Shown piece by piece: positions 1 through 8,746 of a stretch of DNA of 64,000 nucleotides. Numbering within the stretch: position 1 is the stretch's first letter; each line of letters opens with the position of its first letter. The stretch comes from JAJEEA01 sp965243615. Its GTDB lineage: Bacteria > Acidobacteriota > Vicinamibacteria > Vicinamibacterales > UBA8438. The notes beneath the pieces were generated by a model. The model worked only from the letters and a program-made list of their open reading frames with translations. It was not told where the DNA came from and did not search any database. The stretch lies in NCBI GenBank assembly GCA_965243615.1, contig CBDEVO010000003.1, forward strand, positions 4,836,001 through 4,900,000. Direction: 5' to 3'. The position numbers were made by a program, and so were the translations under genes.

Positions 1-2
1 CG

Positions 3-1232
3 GGAACCATCTACGAGTTCGTGTACGAGGCCCGGGATCCGATCGTCCACGGCCTGGGCTTCAGCGGCATGCGCGATCTCGTGTCGTTCGCGCGCTACCG
101 TCCCGCCGATGATCGGGGCGTCGCCAACCCGCTCTTCGTGGACGGCATGCCGGTGCTCGACCACGCGGTGGCGGTCGGCTCCTCGCAGAGCGGCCGGATG
201 ATCAGGGACTTCCTCTACAAGGGCTTCAACGAGGACCCGGCGGGGCGGCGCGTCTTCGACGGCATGACGCCGTACGTGGCGGGCGCGCGCCTCACGTGGG
301 TCAACGCCCGCTTCGCGCAGACGGGCCGCTACACGCGCCAGCACGAGGACCACAACTACCCGATGGACGAGTTCCCGTTCACCTTCGCGACGACCACCGA
401 TCCGCTGACGGGCCGGACCGACGGGCTGCTGGCCGCCTGCACCGCCTCGGACACCTGCCCCCGCATCATCCAGGTGGACGCCGACTCCGAGTACTACGGC
501 GCCCATGCCTCGCTCATCGTGACCGACACGAGGGGCCGGGCGCTGGAGCTGCCGGCGAACGTGCGCTACTGGATGCTCGGCACCGCGCACCTGCAGGGCG
601 ACGCCGGGTGCCGCGACCCCGCCAACCCGGTGCTGCCGTGGCCGTACTACCGGGCCGCGTTCGACGCGACGGTGCGGTGGGTGCGGGACGGCGTCGAGCC
701 GCCGGCGACGCGCGCGCCCTCGGTGGCCGACGGCACCGCGGTGACGGTCGAACGGCAGGGCGAGCAGTATCCGACCATCCCGGACCGTCCCTACAACGAC
801 ACGATCAGCACGCTCGGCGTGCGCGACTTCTCGGTCTGGCCGCCGAAGGAGAGCGACGAGCGGTACCCGCTGTTCGTGCCGGGCCTCGACGCCGACGGCA
901 ACATCGTGGCCGGGGTCATCGTGCCGGAGGTCGCGGCCCCGCTCTCCACCATGGGCAAGGCGGTCCGCGCCGCGGGCTTCGCCCAAGGCGACCTGTGCGG
1001 CGTGAACGGCTCCACGATTCCGTTCCCGCGGACGCGGGACGAGCGGACGGCGTCGGGCGATTCGCGGCTCTCCCTGGAAGAGCGCTACCCCGGCGGCGAG
1101 GCGGAGTACGTGGCGCGCTACGGCGAGGCGGCGGACGCGCTGGTCGCCGAGCGGTACCTGCTGCCCGCCGACGCCGAGACGCTCAAGGCGTCGGCCGCCG
1201 ACGCGTGGCGCGCGGCCGTCGCGGCGCCCTGA
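3..1232 (+). CDS. Alpha/beta hydrolase domain protein (5' end outside window)
   Basis: This is the C-terminal ~409 residues of an exported alpha/beta hydrolase-domain protein. The frame is open to base 3 and reads GTIYEFVYEARD before the GTG at 21, so the true start lies upstream of the window. The nucleophile-elbow-like motif GSSQSGR falls near residue 60 of the visible part. It is followed by LYKGFNEDPAGRRVFDGM, which closely matches LYLGFNTDTEGRRVFDGM of the complete 553-residue paralogue at 53535-55196. The family is exported and of unknown substrate; carboxylesterase or lactonase-like activity is inference from the serine motif. Both copies end with a region containing SIEERY/SLEERYP and a tail rich in Asp and Ala. 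Confidence 0.85.
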   Translation, partial: GTIYEFVYEARDPIVHGLGFSGMRDLVSFARYRPADDRGVANPLFVDGMPVLDHAVAVGSSQSGRMIRDFLYKGFNEDPAGRRVFDGMTPYVAGARLTWVNARFAQTGRYTRQHEDHNYPMDEFPFTFATTTDPLTGRTDGLLAACTASDTCPRIIQVDADSEYYGAHASLIVTDTRGRALELPANVRYWMLGTAHLQGDAGCRDPANPVLPWPYYRAAFDATVRWVRDGVEPPATRAPSVADGTAVTVERQGEQYPTIPDRPYNDTISTLGVRDFSVWPPKESDERYPLFVPGLDADGNIVAGVIVPEVAAPLSTMGKAVRAAGFAQGDLCGVNGSTIPFPRTRDERTASGDSRLSLEERYPGGEAEYVARYGEAADALVAERYLLPADAETLKASAADAWRAAVAAP

Positions 1233-1379
1233 CGCGCGAAGGGCGGCCGTCGCGGCCCCCTGGCGAGTGAAGGGCGGCCGTCGCCGCACCCGTGGAGACT
1301 CGTCGCTTCGATCCGTTCCCTCCCGGGCCGTGCCGGGGACTGGTCAAACCGGTATTGTGTGCGCTGGAAGGAGACCCGC

Positions 1380-2537
1380 ATGTCCAGAATTCGTTTCGGC
1401 CTGTTGCTCGTCATCGTCGGGAGCCTGGCCGTCGCCGGAGTTCGGCCGGCGGCCAACTCGGAGGCGACGACCGGCGTCGCGCCCGAGTTCCAGTACATCG
1501 GCAAGCTGGCGTTCGGGCCCGAAGGCGTGCTCTTCGCGGCCGACGCCCAGGAAGTGTCCATCACCGCCCTGCATCTCGGCGAGGAGATGGCCGGCGGGAC
1601 GCCGGGGACGCGGGACGTGCCCGCGATCGATCGGAAGGTCGCCGCGCTGCTCGGCATCGACGCCGGCAACCTGCTGATCACCGACATGGTCGTCGACCCG
1701 CGGACGCGCAACACCTGGCTCTCGGTGATGCGCGGGCTCGGCGACGGCGCCGTGCCGGTCCTCCTGCGCGTGGACGGCGCGGGCGAGATGGAGGTCGTCT
1801 CGCTCGACGAGGTCCGCTACACGCGCATCGGGGTGCCGAATCCGCCGCCGGCCGAGACGCCGCTGGTGCTCGCGGGAGGGCGGGAGATCCCCATCGCCAA
1901 CTATCCCGACCAGGTCGACCCCGCGGGGTTGATCGGCGTGCAGACCATCACCCACATGGCCTTCATCGACGGCAACCTCTTCGTCTCGGGCCTGTCGAAC
2001 GAGGAGTTCGCGTCCAAGATGCGCGTCATCCCCTACCCGTTCCGGGTGGCGGACGCGGGGACGAGCGTCGAGATCTACCACGGCTCCCACGGCCAGCTCG
2101 AGACCTTCTCGCCGGTGTTCACGTTCGTGCCGTACGAGATAGACGGCGAGCCGTCGATCGTCGCCAGCTACCTGTGCACGCCGCTCGTCAAGTTCCCCAT
2201 CGCGGCCCTCGAGCCGGGCAGCAAGATCCAGGGGACGACGATCGCCGAGTTCGGCAACCGCAACCGACCCATCGACATGATCGTCTACGAGAAGGACGGG
2301 CAGGACTACATCCTGCTGTCGAACAACCAGCGCGGCGTGATGAAGGTGCCGACGGAGCCGTTCGGCGCCGCGGACGCCATCGCGGATCCGATCCCCGACA
2401 CGGCCGGCGTGCCGTTCGAGACCATCGCGTCGCTCGACGGCGTGCGGCAGCTCGATCGGCTGGATGCCTCCCGGGCGATGCTGCTCGTCGACGCCGCGGG
2501 CGGCGGGCTGGACCTCGAAGCGGTCGCGCTGCCGTAG
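1380..2537 (+). CDS. Secreted protein of unknown function
   Basis: The start is taken as the ATG at 1380 because GGAAGGAG lies 7 bases upstream; an in-frame ATG at 1359 has no such site. The ~385-residue product has an N-terminal signal peptide (MSRIRFGLLLVIVGSLAVAG) and no later membrane segment, so it should be periplasmic or secreted. The body alternates short beta-rich stretches and Asp/Gly turns (for example LAFGPEGVLFAAD and ITHMAFIDGNLFVSGLS), as in beta-propeller proteins, but I do not recognise the family. It is followed after 13 bases by a lipoprotein gene, with which it is probably co-transcribed. No enzymatic motif is visible. Confidence 0.75.
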   Translation: MSRIRFGLLLVIVGSLAVAGVRPAANSEATTGVAPEFQYIGKLAFGPEGVLFAADAQEVSITALHLGEEMAGGTPGTRDVPAIDRKVAALLGIDAGNLLITDMVVDPRTRNTWLSVMRGLGDGAVPVLLRVDGAGEMEVVSLDEVRYTRIGVPNPPPAETPLVLAGGREIPIANYPDQVDPAGLIGVQTITHMAFIDGNLFVSGLSNEEFASKMRVIPYPFRVADAGTSVEIYHGSHGQLETFSPVFTFVPYEIDGEPSIVASYLCTPLVKFPIAALEPGSKIQGTTIAEFGNRNRPIDMIVYEKDGQDYILLSNNQRGVMKVPTEPFGAADAIADPIPDTAGVPFETIASLDGVRQLDRLDASRAMLLVDAAGGGLDLEAVALP

Positions 2538-2550
2538 GCGCCTGCATCCG

Positions 2551-3798
2551 ATGAGACAGGCAGCGAGGGCCGTCGCCGTGTTGGCGGCGACCCTCGCGTT
2601 CGCGCCCGGGTGCTCGCAGTCGGGCGGCCCGGTGCCCGAAGCCGTTCCGGGCGCGCCGCGCATCCGACTGGCCATCTCGCCCTCCGGGCAACGGACCATC
2701 GACGTCGCGGGGTTGGCGGCCGCGGACCTCGCGCACCTCGAGCGCACCTCTCTGTCGCGCGACGCGTGGCAGGCCATCCTGCGCGTCCAGGTCGCGCAGG
2801 CGGATCCGGCCCCCCCGGAGCTGCCGCCGGTCCTCGGCGACCATGCCGTGCACGCCGATGTGTTGCGCTTCACCCCGCGGTTTCCGTTCGATGCGGGTCA
2901 ACGCTACGACGTGGTTTTCGATCCGTCGACCCTCCCGTCCGCGCACCGCGGTTCCGCGCCCACCCCGCCGCGCGCCCTCCGCGCGACGGTCGAGGTACCA
3001 GCGCCCGACCGCGCGCCGTCGACCCGCGTGGTCGCCGTCTACCCCACCGGCCCCGAGGTGCCGGAGAACCATCTCCGCCTGTACGTCGTCTTCTCGGCGC
3101 CGATGGGGCTGGGCGCGGGTGGCGCGCACGTCCGGCTGCTCGACGAGCACGGCGAGCCCGTCGCCGACCCGTTCCTGCCGTTGGACGTCGACCTGTGGAA
3201 CGCGGACCGCACGCGCTACACCGTTCTCTACGACCCGGGGCGCGTCAAGCGCGGCATCCGGCCGAACGCCGAGCTCGGCCGCCCGCTGGCGGCGGAGCGT
3301 CGATACACGCTGGTGATCGACGCGGACTGGCGCGATGCCGCCGGTCAGCCGCTGACGGCGCCGTTCCACCGGGAGTTCAAGGTGGGTCCGGCCCGGGAGC
3401 GGGCCCTCGATCCCGCCGAGTGGCGGCTCGACCTCCCCGCGCACGGCACGCGCGACCCTCTCGCGGTGCGCTTTCCGGTGCCGCTCGATTACGGCCTGCT
3501 GCAGCGGGCGCTCCACGTAGCGGACGGCGGGGGCCGGCCGCTGGCCGGAGAGATCCGGGTGGAGCGGGGCGAGACGCGCTGGACCTTCACGCCGCGCGCG
3601 CCGTGGCGGCCGGGCGAGCATCGACTCGTCGCGGCGGCGACCCTCGAAGATGCCGCCGGCAACCGCATCGGGCGGCCGTTCGAGGTCGACGCGGTCGGGG
3701 CCCCGGGCCCCGGGCGCGCCCGCGGGGCCGAGGTGCCGTTCCGGATTGGCGGTCCCCTCACCCGGTCACGGGCGGTGGCCGGATCGGGAGACCGATGA
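2551..3798 (+). CDS. Putative lipoprotein with Ig-like domains
   Basis: The start is the ATG at 2551, just after the upstream stop; the longer frame from 2464 overlaps the previous gene. The N-terminus, MRQAARAVAVLAATLAFAPGC, has a positively charged n-region, a hydrophobic core and a Cys preceded by small residues, consistent with a lipobox. The 415-residue mature part contains phrases such as VVFSAPMGLG, YTLVIDADWRDAAGQPL and GEHRLVAAATLEDAAGN, which are typical of bacterial Ig-like (SwmB/Big_5 type) beta-sandwich repeats. It is probably an envelope-anchored structural or binding protein. Its stop overlaps the start of the guanine deaminase gene (ATGA), suggesting translational coupling. 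Confidence 0.7.
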   Translation: MRQAARAVAVLAATLAFAPGCSQSGGPVPEAVPGAPRIRLAISPSGQRTIDVAGLAAADLAHLERTSLSRDAWQAILRVQVAQADPAPPELPPVLGDHAVHADVLRFTPRFPFDAGQRYDVVFDPSTLPSAHRGSAPTPPRALRATVEVPAPDRAPSTRVVAVYPTGPEVPENHLRLYVVFSAPMGLGAGGAHVRLLDEHGEPVADPFLPLDVDLWNADRTRYTVLYDPGRVKRGIRPNAELGRPLAAERRYTLVIDADWRDAAGQPLTAPFHREFKVGPARERALDPAEWRLDLPAHGTRDPLAVRFPVPLDYGLLQRALHVADGGGRPLAGEIRVERGETRWTFTPRAPWRPGEHRLVAAATLEDAAGNRIGRPFEVDAVGAPGPGRARGAEVPFRIGGPLTRSRAVAGSGDR

Positions 3799-4262
3799 AC
3801 GAAACGCACATGAAACGGGCCGTGAAGCTGTCCCGGAGCGGCATGGAGTCGGGGCACGGCGGACCGTTCGGCGCCGTGATCGTCCGGGGCGGCACCGTCG
3901 TCGGCGAAGGCTGGAACGAGGTCCTGATCTCGAACGACCCGACCGCCCATGCCGAGATCGTGGCCATCAGGAACGCGTGCCGCTCCTTGGGCACCTACGA
4001 CCTGTCGGGTTGCGAGATCTACGCCAGTTGCGAGCCGTGCCCGATGTGCCTGGGCGCCATCTACTGGTCGCGCATCGGCCGCGTGTACTTCTCGATCGGC
4101 CGGCACGACGCCGCCGGCATCGAGTTCCGCGACGAGTTCATCTACGAGGAGCTGGTGAAGCCGTTGGCGGAGCGGGCGCTGCCGATGGTGCACCTCCCGT
4201 GCGACGGGGCCCTGGAGGTGTTCGCGGCCTGGGAGGGGTTGCCGGGCCACAGGACCTACTGA
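3795..4262 (+). CDS. guaD: Guanine deaminase (cytidine-deaminase fold)
   Basis: This 155-residue protein hydrolyses guanine to xanthine and ammonia in the cytoplasm. It carries the zinc-binding HAE motif (DPTAHAEIVAIR, about residue 55) and the PCxxC motif (CEPCPMCLGAIYW, about residue 85). Length and wording match Bacillus-type GuaD throughout, including GGPFGAVIVRGG, the SCEPCPMCLGAIYW block, a late FIYEE segment and a C-terminal aromatic residue. The start at 3795 overlaps the stop of the preceding lipoprotein gene by four bases. Other tRNA/nucleobase deaminases of the same fold are less likely because the GGPFGA and LGAIYW contexts are characteristic of guanine deaminases. Confidence 0.9.
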   Translation: MNETHMKRAVKLSRSGMESGHGGPFGAVIVRGGTVVGEGWNEVLISNDPTAHAEIVAIRNACRSLGTYDLSGCEIYASCEPCPMCLGAIYWSRIGRVYFSIGRHDAAGIEFRDEFIYEELVKPLAERALPMVHLPCDGALEVFAAWEGLPGHRTY

Positions 4263-4301
4263 GCCGCCGACCACGGATCCTCACCGGCCGTGCAACGTCG
4301 G

Positions 4302-6080
4302 TCAGGGCAAACCGAAAACGAACAGGTTGTTCCCCTGGCTGGGGCTCAGCTCGGGGGTGAGGTTGATGAACCGCGGCGTACCGGTGCTCACCGCCACGTA
4401 CTGCCGGCCGTCGACCGCATAGGTGATCGGGAAGCCGGACACCGACGAGCCGAGGTTGACCTCCCAGAGCACCTCGCCGGTCTCCTGGTCGAAGGCGCGG
4501 AAGCGGCCGTTGACGTCGCCGCCGAAGACGAGGCCGCCGCCGGTGGCGACGAGCGACATCGTGGCGGCGCGCTGCTCGTGGACCCAGGCGGTTTCGCCGG
4601 TCTCGGCCGAGATGGCCCAGACCGCGCCGACCTGGTCGGTGCCCGGCGCGATCTCGGGGCGCCAGTTGATGGCGTAGATCGAGGTGCTCTCCGGGCCCTC
4701 GGCGATCATCTGCGCGCAGACGTTGCGCAACGGCATGTACATGGTGTTGGTGAGGGGGCTGTAGGCGCCCGCCTCCCAGTCCTTGCCGCCGCTGGCGTGG
4801 GGGCAGGTCAGCACCTGCTGCCCCGCCCCGGTGAAGATGAGCTCGGGGTTCTCGGTCACCGCCCCCGAGGCGCCGTCGATGTGGCTGATGACGTTCTGGG
4901 TGATGGTGGGCTTCGCCCACAGGAACTCGCCGGTCTCGCGGTCGAGGGTGTAGACGACGCCGGTCTTCCCGGGAATGCCGGTGATGACCCGGCGCGTCTC
5001 GCCCGGCTGCACGCCGGGATTGATCCAGTCGACGGCGGCGGCGTCGGGGGCGACGGCGGTGTCGACGAGCAGGCGCTCGAAGGGATGGTCGAGATCCCAG
5101 TGGTCGTTCAGGTGCTGGTAGTACCAGGCGATCTCCCCGGTGTCGGCGTCGAGGGCGAGGGTCGAGTTGTGGTAGAGGTGCCGGAGGTCGGCGCCGCCGA
5201 TGAGGAACTTCGGCGCCGGCGAGGTGACCGAGGTCCCGATGTAGAGCAGGTTCAGGGCGGGGTCGTAGCTCGGCACCATCCACGCCCCGACGTGCCGGCG
5301 CTCCTCGAACGGCACCCCGCCCCACGTCTCGTCGCCCGGCTCGCCCGGCGCGGGAATGGTGCGCCGCCGCCACAGCTCGCGGCCGGTGTCGGGGTCGTGG
5401 GCGGTGATGACGCACGCGTCGGGCCCGCCCGCGGGCATGCAGCTCCGGCCCGAGACGACCTTGCCGTCGGCGACGATGGGCCCCGAGCTCTGGGTGGCGG
5501 GATGGGTCCGGTAGTCGAGCACCTGCGTCTCCCACACCATCCGCCCGGTCTCGGCGTCGAGGGCGAAGATGTGGTCGTCGGCGCTGGTGTCGAGGATGGT
5601 CGAGCCGTAGATGGCGATGTTCCGGTTGTTCTGCCAGAGGGTGTTGAAGACGTAGTCGGCGATGTCGTCGGGCACCTCGCGGCGGTGCTCCCAGACGAGG
5701 TCGCCGGTGACCGCGTCGATGGCCTGGATGACGTCGGCGGGGTTCGGCATGTAGAGGACGCCGCCGTAGGCGAGCGGCGTGCCCTGCTGGCGCCCCTCGG
5801 TGAGGGCGCGGGTCCAGACCAGGCGCAGGTCGCCGACGTTGTCGCGGTCGATCTGGTCGAGGGGGCTGTAGCCCCAGCCGTCGAGGGTACGGCGCCACAT
5901 CAGCCAGTCACCGTCCGCCGGGTCCTGCAGCATCTCGTCGGTGACCGGCACGAAGTCGGACGCCGGCTGGGCGTGCGCTGCGGTCGGCGCCAGGGAGACG
6001 ACGGCCGCCGCCAGGGCGCCCATCAGGAGGATCCCGAGCGAACGGACAACGGTGCGGGCGAAGGACGATGGTGTCTGCAT
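4302..6080 (-). CDS. PQQ-dependent dehydrogenase (quinoprotein, periplasmic)
   Basis: This is a ~592-residue eight-bladed quinoprotein propeller. The start is the ATG at 6080, with GGGAG upstream; the longer frame to 6176 adds a non-signal extension. After the n-region a signal peptide is visible (LGILLMGALAAAVVSLAP...AHA). Quinoprotein repeats are plain: DAVTGDLVWEHR, DAETGRMVWETQ, DPDTGRELWRRR, DADTGEIAWYYQ, DRETGEFLWAKP and DQETGEVLWEV. NDHWDLD matches the conserved active-site region of alcohol-type quinoproteins. No vicinal Cys-Cys pair and no fused C-terminal cytochrome domain are seen, so an external electron acceptor is needed. It is the last gene of a minus-strand run that includes a cytochrome c fusion. 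The substrate (an alcohol or aldehyde) is unknown. Confidence 0.9.
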   Translation of the reverse strand: MQTPSSFARTVVRSLGILLMGALAAAVVSLAPTAAHAQPASDFVPVTDEMLQDPADGDWLMWRRTLDGWGYSPLDQIDRDNVGDLRLVWTRALTEGRQQGTPLAYGGVLYMPNPADVIQAIDAVTGDLVWEHRREVPDDIADYVFNTLWQNNRNIAIYGSTILDTSADDHIFALDAETGRMVWETQVLDYRTHPATQSSGPIVADGKVVSGRSCMPAGGPDACVITAHDPDTGRELWRRRTIPAPGEPGDETWGGVPFEERRHVGAWMVPSYDPALNLLYIGTSVTSPAPKFLIGGADLRHLYHNSTLALDADTGEIAWYYQHLNDHWDLDHPFERLLVDTAVAPDAAAVDWINPGVQPGETRRVITGIPGKTGVVYTLDRETGEFLWAKPTITQNVISHIDGASGAVTENPELIFTGAGQQVLTCPHASGGKDWEAGAYSPLTNTMYMPLRNVCAQMIAEGPESTSIYAINWRPEIAPGTDQVGAVWAISAETGETAWVHEQRAATMSLVATGGGLVFGGDVNGRFRAFDQETGEVLWEVNLGSSVSGFPITYAVDGRQYVAVSTGTPRFINLTPELSPSQGNNLFVFGLP

Positions 6081-6240
6081 CGGAACACTCCCGGCGGCGG
6101 GTGGGGGAAGGCGTCGGGAGCCGGCGTCAACCGGCTCCCGGAATCGGCACTCAGGTTCGCACGGCACGGCACTCACGGACGACCGACCGGTCGGCGCTTC
6201 CGTTCGTTCGGGCCACGCCGGCGCCGTACGGACCCGCGAC

Positions 6241-6663
6241 TCAGCGGTTCCGCTCGTACGGCGCGCCGGTGCCCGACGACCCCACGAAGAAGCGCGACCC
6301 GTCGGGGAAGGTGATGTCGCGCGCGTTCGCGGTGTTCGAGCCGTCCTTGGCCCCGAAGCCGTCGATGACGAGCTCCGTGCCGTTCGGGATCGAGTTCTTG
6401 TTGAGCCCGCGCCGCATCAGCGAGTTGGGCGCGCCGCACTCGACGGCCCAGGTCGTCACCGTGCCGTCGTCGGCGGTGACGTCGACGTGGATCCACGAGT
6501 GGGGGTTGATCCACTCGGTGCGCGACACCGTGCCCGTGAGCTGCAGGGGCCGGTTGGCGTCGAACTCGGCCGAGAAGGCGTGGTGCGCCGTCGCCGGCGC
6601 GGCCGGCGCGAGCAGGACGAGGGCGCCGGCCGCGGCGATGAACGAGGTGGCAGTCTTTCTCAT
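6241..6663 (-). CDS. DUF6152 family exported protein
   Basis: This 140-residue protein has a clear signal peptide (MRKTATSFIAAAGALVLLAP...ATA) followed by HHAFSAEFDANRPLQLTG, the hallmark opening of DUF6152. That family consists of small periplasmic OB-like proteins of unknown function, usually starting with AHHAF and containing WINPHSWIHVDV. All these elements are present here. It lies five bases downstream of the secreted protein gene ending at 6669 and upstream of the PQQ dehydrogenase, so it is probably part of one operon. In related genomes DUF6152 genes commonly accompany this secreted family, which supports a shared periplasmic role; that is inference. Confidence 0.85.
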   Translation of the reverse strand: MRKTATSFIAAAGALVLLAPAAPATAHHAFSAEFDANRPLQLTGTVSRTEWINPHSWIHVDVTADDGTVTTWAVECGAPNSLMRRGLNKNSIPNGTELVIDGFGAKDGSNTANARDITFPDGSRFFVGSSGTGAPYERNR

Positions 6664-6668
6664 CGGTC

Positions 6669-7619
6669 TCACCTGATGGGGTTCACCCGGATGTCGTCGA
6701 GGTCGGCGCCGGTCATGAGCGACAGGTTGCGCCCGTTGCCCTCGTGACAGGCGTACTCGAACAGCATGTGGCCCTCGGGGGCCCGCCGCAGCGCGTCGAA
6801 CTCGATGGTCCACGGCTGGGTGAAGACCTCGGGGTCCTCGATGGTCGCGCGGTAGCGGATGGTGTCGTTGTCGACCAGGGTGAAGCGCTCGACCACGTGC
6901 AGGTTGCCGCTGTGGAACGTCCCGTGACCCGACGTGAGGGCGCTCGCCGGGGCCCCCTCGGGGGGCGCGCCGTGCCCCACCGGCCACGTGTTGTCGGTGA
7001 AGTTGGTGACGTCGACGACCAGGGTGTTCCCCTCCCAGCGCCCGCGCGAGTCGCCCATGCCGAGGCGGATCTCGGGGTCGGGGTGGGGGCTGCCGTCCAG
7101 CGGGATGTAGCGCGAGTGGTGGTTCCACTCGTAGAGGATGACCACGTGCCCCGGCACCTGCAGGATCTGGTAGGTGTTGTAGCCCACCGGCAGGTGCGCG
7201 CGGGGCAGGGCGGCGGGGAGGCACTTGACGCGCGGGTCGAGGTGCTCCAGCTCGTCCTGCCGCGCCATCACCTCGCCCCGGCGCTCGGACGCCCACGGCT
7301 GGAACGGAATGCGGCCATCGGGCGGGTCGACGACCATCGGCCGCTGGACGCGCCCCGGGCGCGGCGGCGCGGCGGGGTCAGGCTCGAAGAACCGGGAGAA
7401 CGCCGCCCCCTGGCCGCGGTTGACGCCCTCGGCCTGCCGCCACGAGTCGTTCGCGGCGGTCTCCATGGGCTGGGACGCGCCGGGCAGGTAGTACCCGCGG
7501 AAGTCGGGGTCGCCCCACGGCGTGCGCGGGGGCTCGTAGTCGCCGTCCTGGCCCGCGGCGGCGGGGGCCGCGGCCAGCGCGAAGAGCAGCGCCGCGCCGA
7601 GGGCTCGTCGAACGCTCAT
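6669..7619 (-). CDS. Secreted protein of the GDSRGRWEG family (divergent member)
   Basis: This ~316-residue exported protein has the signal peptide MMSVRRALGAALLFALAA. The start is set at the second of two adjacent ATGs (7619), seven bases after GGAAGGAG; the ATG at 7622 is possible. It carries the family pattern PRTPWGDPDFRGYYLP near the N-terminus, a mid-protein Cys in DPRVKCLPAALP, the core GDSRGRWEGNTLVVDVTNF, and a C-terminal Cys/His/Glu motif FEYACHEGNGRNL. The family has no function that I know of. The conserved Cys pair suggests a disulfide-stabilised periplasmic fold. It overlaps the next upstream gene by one base or more, indicating an operon. Confidence 0.8.
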   Translation of the reverse strand: MSVRRALGAALLFALAAAPAAAGQDGDYEPPRTPWGDPDFRGYYLPGASQPMETAANDSWRQAEGVNRGQGAAFSRFFEPDPAAPPRPGRVQRPMVVDPPDGRIPFQPWASERRGEVMARQDELEHLDPRVKCLPAALPRAHLPVGYNTYQILQVPGHVVILYEWNHHSRYIPLDGSPHPDPEIRLGMGDSRGRWEGNTLVVDVTNFTDNTWPVGHGAPPEGAPASALTSGHGTFHSGNLHVVERFTLVDNDTIRYRATIEDPEVFTQPWTIEFDALRRAPEGHMLFEYACHEGNGRNLSLMTGADLDDIRVNPIR

Positions 7620-8746
7620 CATCTTGCTCCTTCCCCCTGCTCGACCGCTATCTGCAGGAGATGGTCGACGCAGTCGTAGTCGAGTATCTGCAACCCCTCG
7701 TCCATCCGGCGGTAGAGCGTCATGCGCATCGTCCACGGCCGGGTGAACACGTTCGGGTCCTCGAGGGTGACCTCGTAGTCGATGTGGTACGGCGTGGTCG
7801 GGGTGTAGCGCTCGACCACGTGCAGGCCGTCGCTGTGGAAGTTGCCGGCCGCGTCGAGCCACGTGCGCCCGTTGAAGTGGGTGGTGTCGACGACCAGGGT
7901 GTCGCCCTCCCAGTGCCCGCGCGAGTCGCCCATCCAGAAGTCGTTGGGCAGGGGATGCGGGCTGCCGTCGGTGTAGATGATGCGGACGGCATGGGCGAAC
8001 TCGTAGGTGACGACCACGTGGTCGGGCGTCTGCAGGATGCGGAACGGGAACGGCATGTAGGTGATGCGCGGCACCCCCGGCAGAAAGCACTGCCGCACCG
8101 GGTCCGCGGTCAGCCGGTTCGCGTAGTTCTCCTGCTGCTGCTCGGCCGCCCACGGCTGGTAGGGGATCTCGCCCCCCTCGACCACCCCGAGCCCGGCGGG
8201 AATGCCGTCCTGGGCGTTGTGGGCACGGATGTCCCACGCCGCCGAGTTCAGCACCTGCCAGAAACCGCTCAGGTCGGGATTCCCCTCCGCCGTACGGGGA
8301 CCGTCGTAGCCGGACTCGGCGCCCGCCTGGGACTCCCCTCCCCCGGCCTCGGTCGGCGAGGCGGCGCCCGACGGCGCGGTGGTGGCCGCCACCTCCGCGG
8401 CAGCGAGTTCCGCCGGGGGGCCGGACAGCCCGTCGAGATAGCCGACGACCTGACGGACCTCGTCGTCGCTCAGCTCGCGCGTCGAGATGGGCGGCATCTG
8501 GCTGTAGCCCTCGCGCACCACCGCGAGCACGTACTCGACGTCGTAGCCGAGGGGGACGAGGCCGGGCGCGATGTCGCCACGCCCCCCCGCCCCGTGGCAG
8601 AGCTGGCACACCCGCTGGTAGGGCTCGAACCCGGGATGGTCCTGGACCGCAGCTACGGGCACGGCAGAGCCCAGGACGCCGGCCGCCAGACCGACGGCCA
8701 GGAACCCGCGCATGACGGGCAATCCGCTACTGGTCCTGCGCCGCAT
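7619..8746 (-). CDS. Cytochrome c domain fused to GDSRGRWEG-family secreted protein
   Basis: Residues ~1-35 form a signal peptide (GFLAVGLAAGVLGSAVPVAA). Residues ~40-110 are a class I cytochrome c domain: the haem site is CQLCH, and SQMPPIS supplies a candidate distal Met. After an Ala/Glu/Gly-rich linker (~115-145), the C-terminal ~230 residues belong to the family seen at 6669, 8727, 18747 and 55242: NPDLSGFW, VRQCFLPGVP, GDSRGHWEGDTLVVDTTHF and YDCVD. The start is uncertain: the ATG at 8746 has GAGGAG close upstream but overlaps the previous gene by 20 bases, while the ATG at 8713 gives a shorter n-region without a good ribosome site. The fusion links this unknown family directly to electron transfer. 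Confidence 0.8.
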   Translation of the reverse strand: MRRRTSSGLPVMRGFLAVGLAAGVLGSAVPVAAVQDHPGFEPYQRVCQLCHGAGGRGDIAPGLVPLGYDVEYVLAVVREGYSQMPPISTRELSDDEVRQVVGYLDGLSGPPAELAAAEVAATTAPSGAASPTEAGGGESQAGAESGYDGPRTAEGNPDLSGFWQVLNSAAWDIRAHNAQDGIPAGLGVVEGGEIPYQPWAAEQQQENYANRLTADPVRQCFLPGVPRITYMPFPFRILQTPDHVVVTYEFAHAVRIIYTDGSPHPLPNDFWMGDSRGHWEGDTLVVDTTHFNGRTWLDAAGNFHSDGLHVVERYTPTTPYHIDYEVTLEDPNVFTRPWTMRMTLYRRMDEGLQILDYDCVDHLLQIAVEQGEGAR

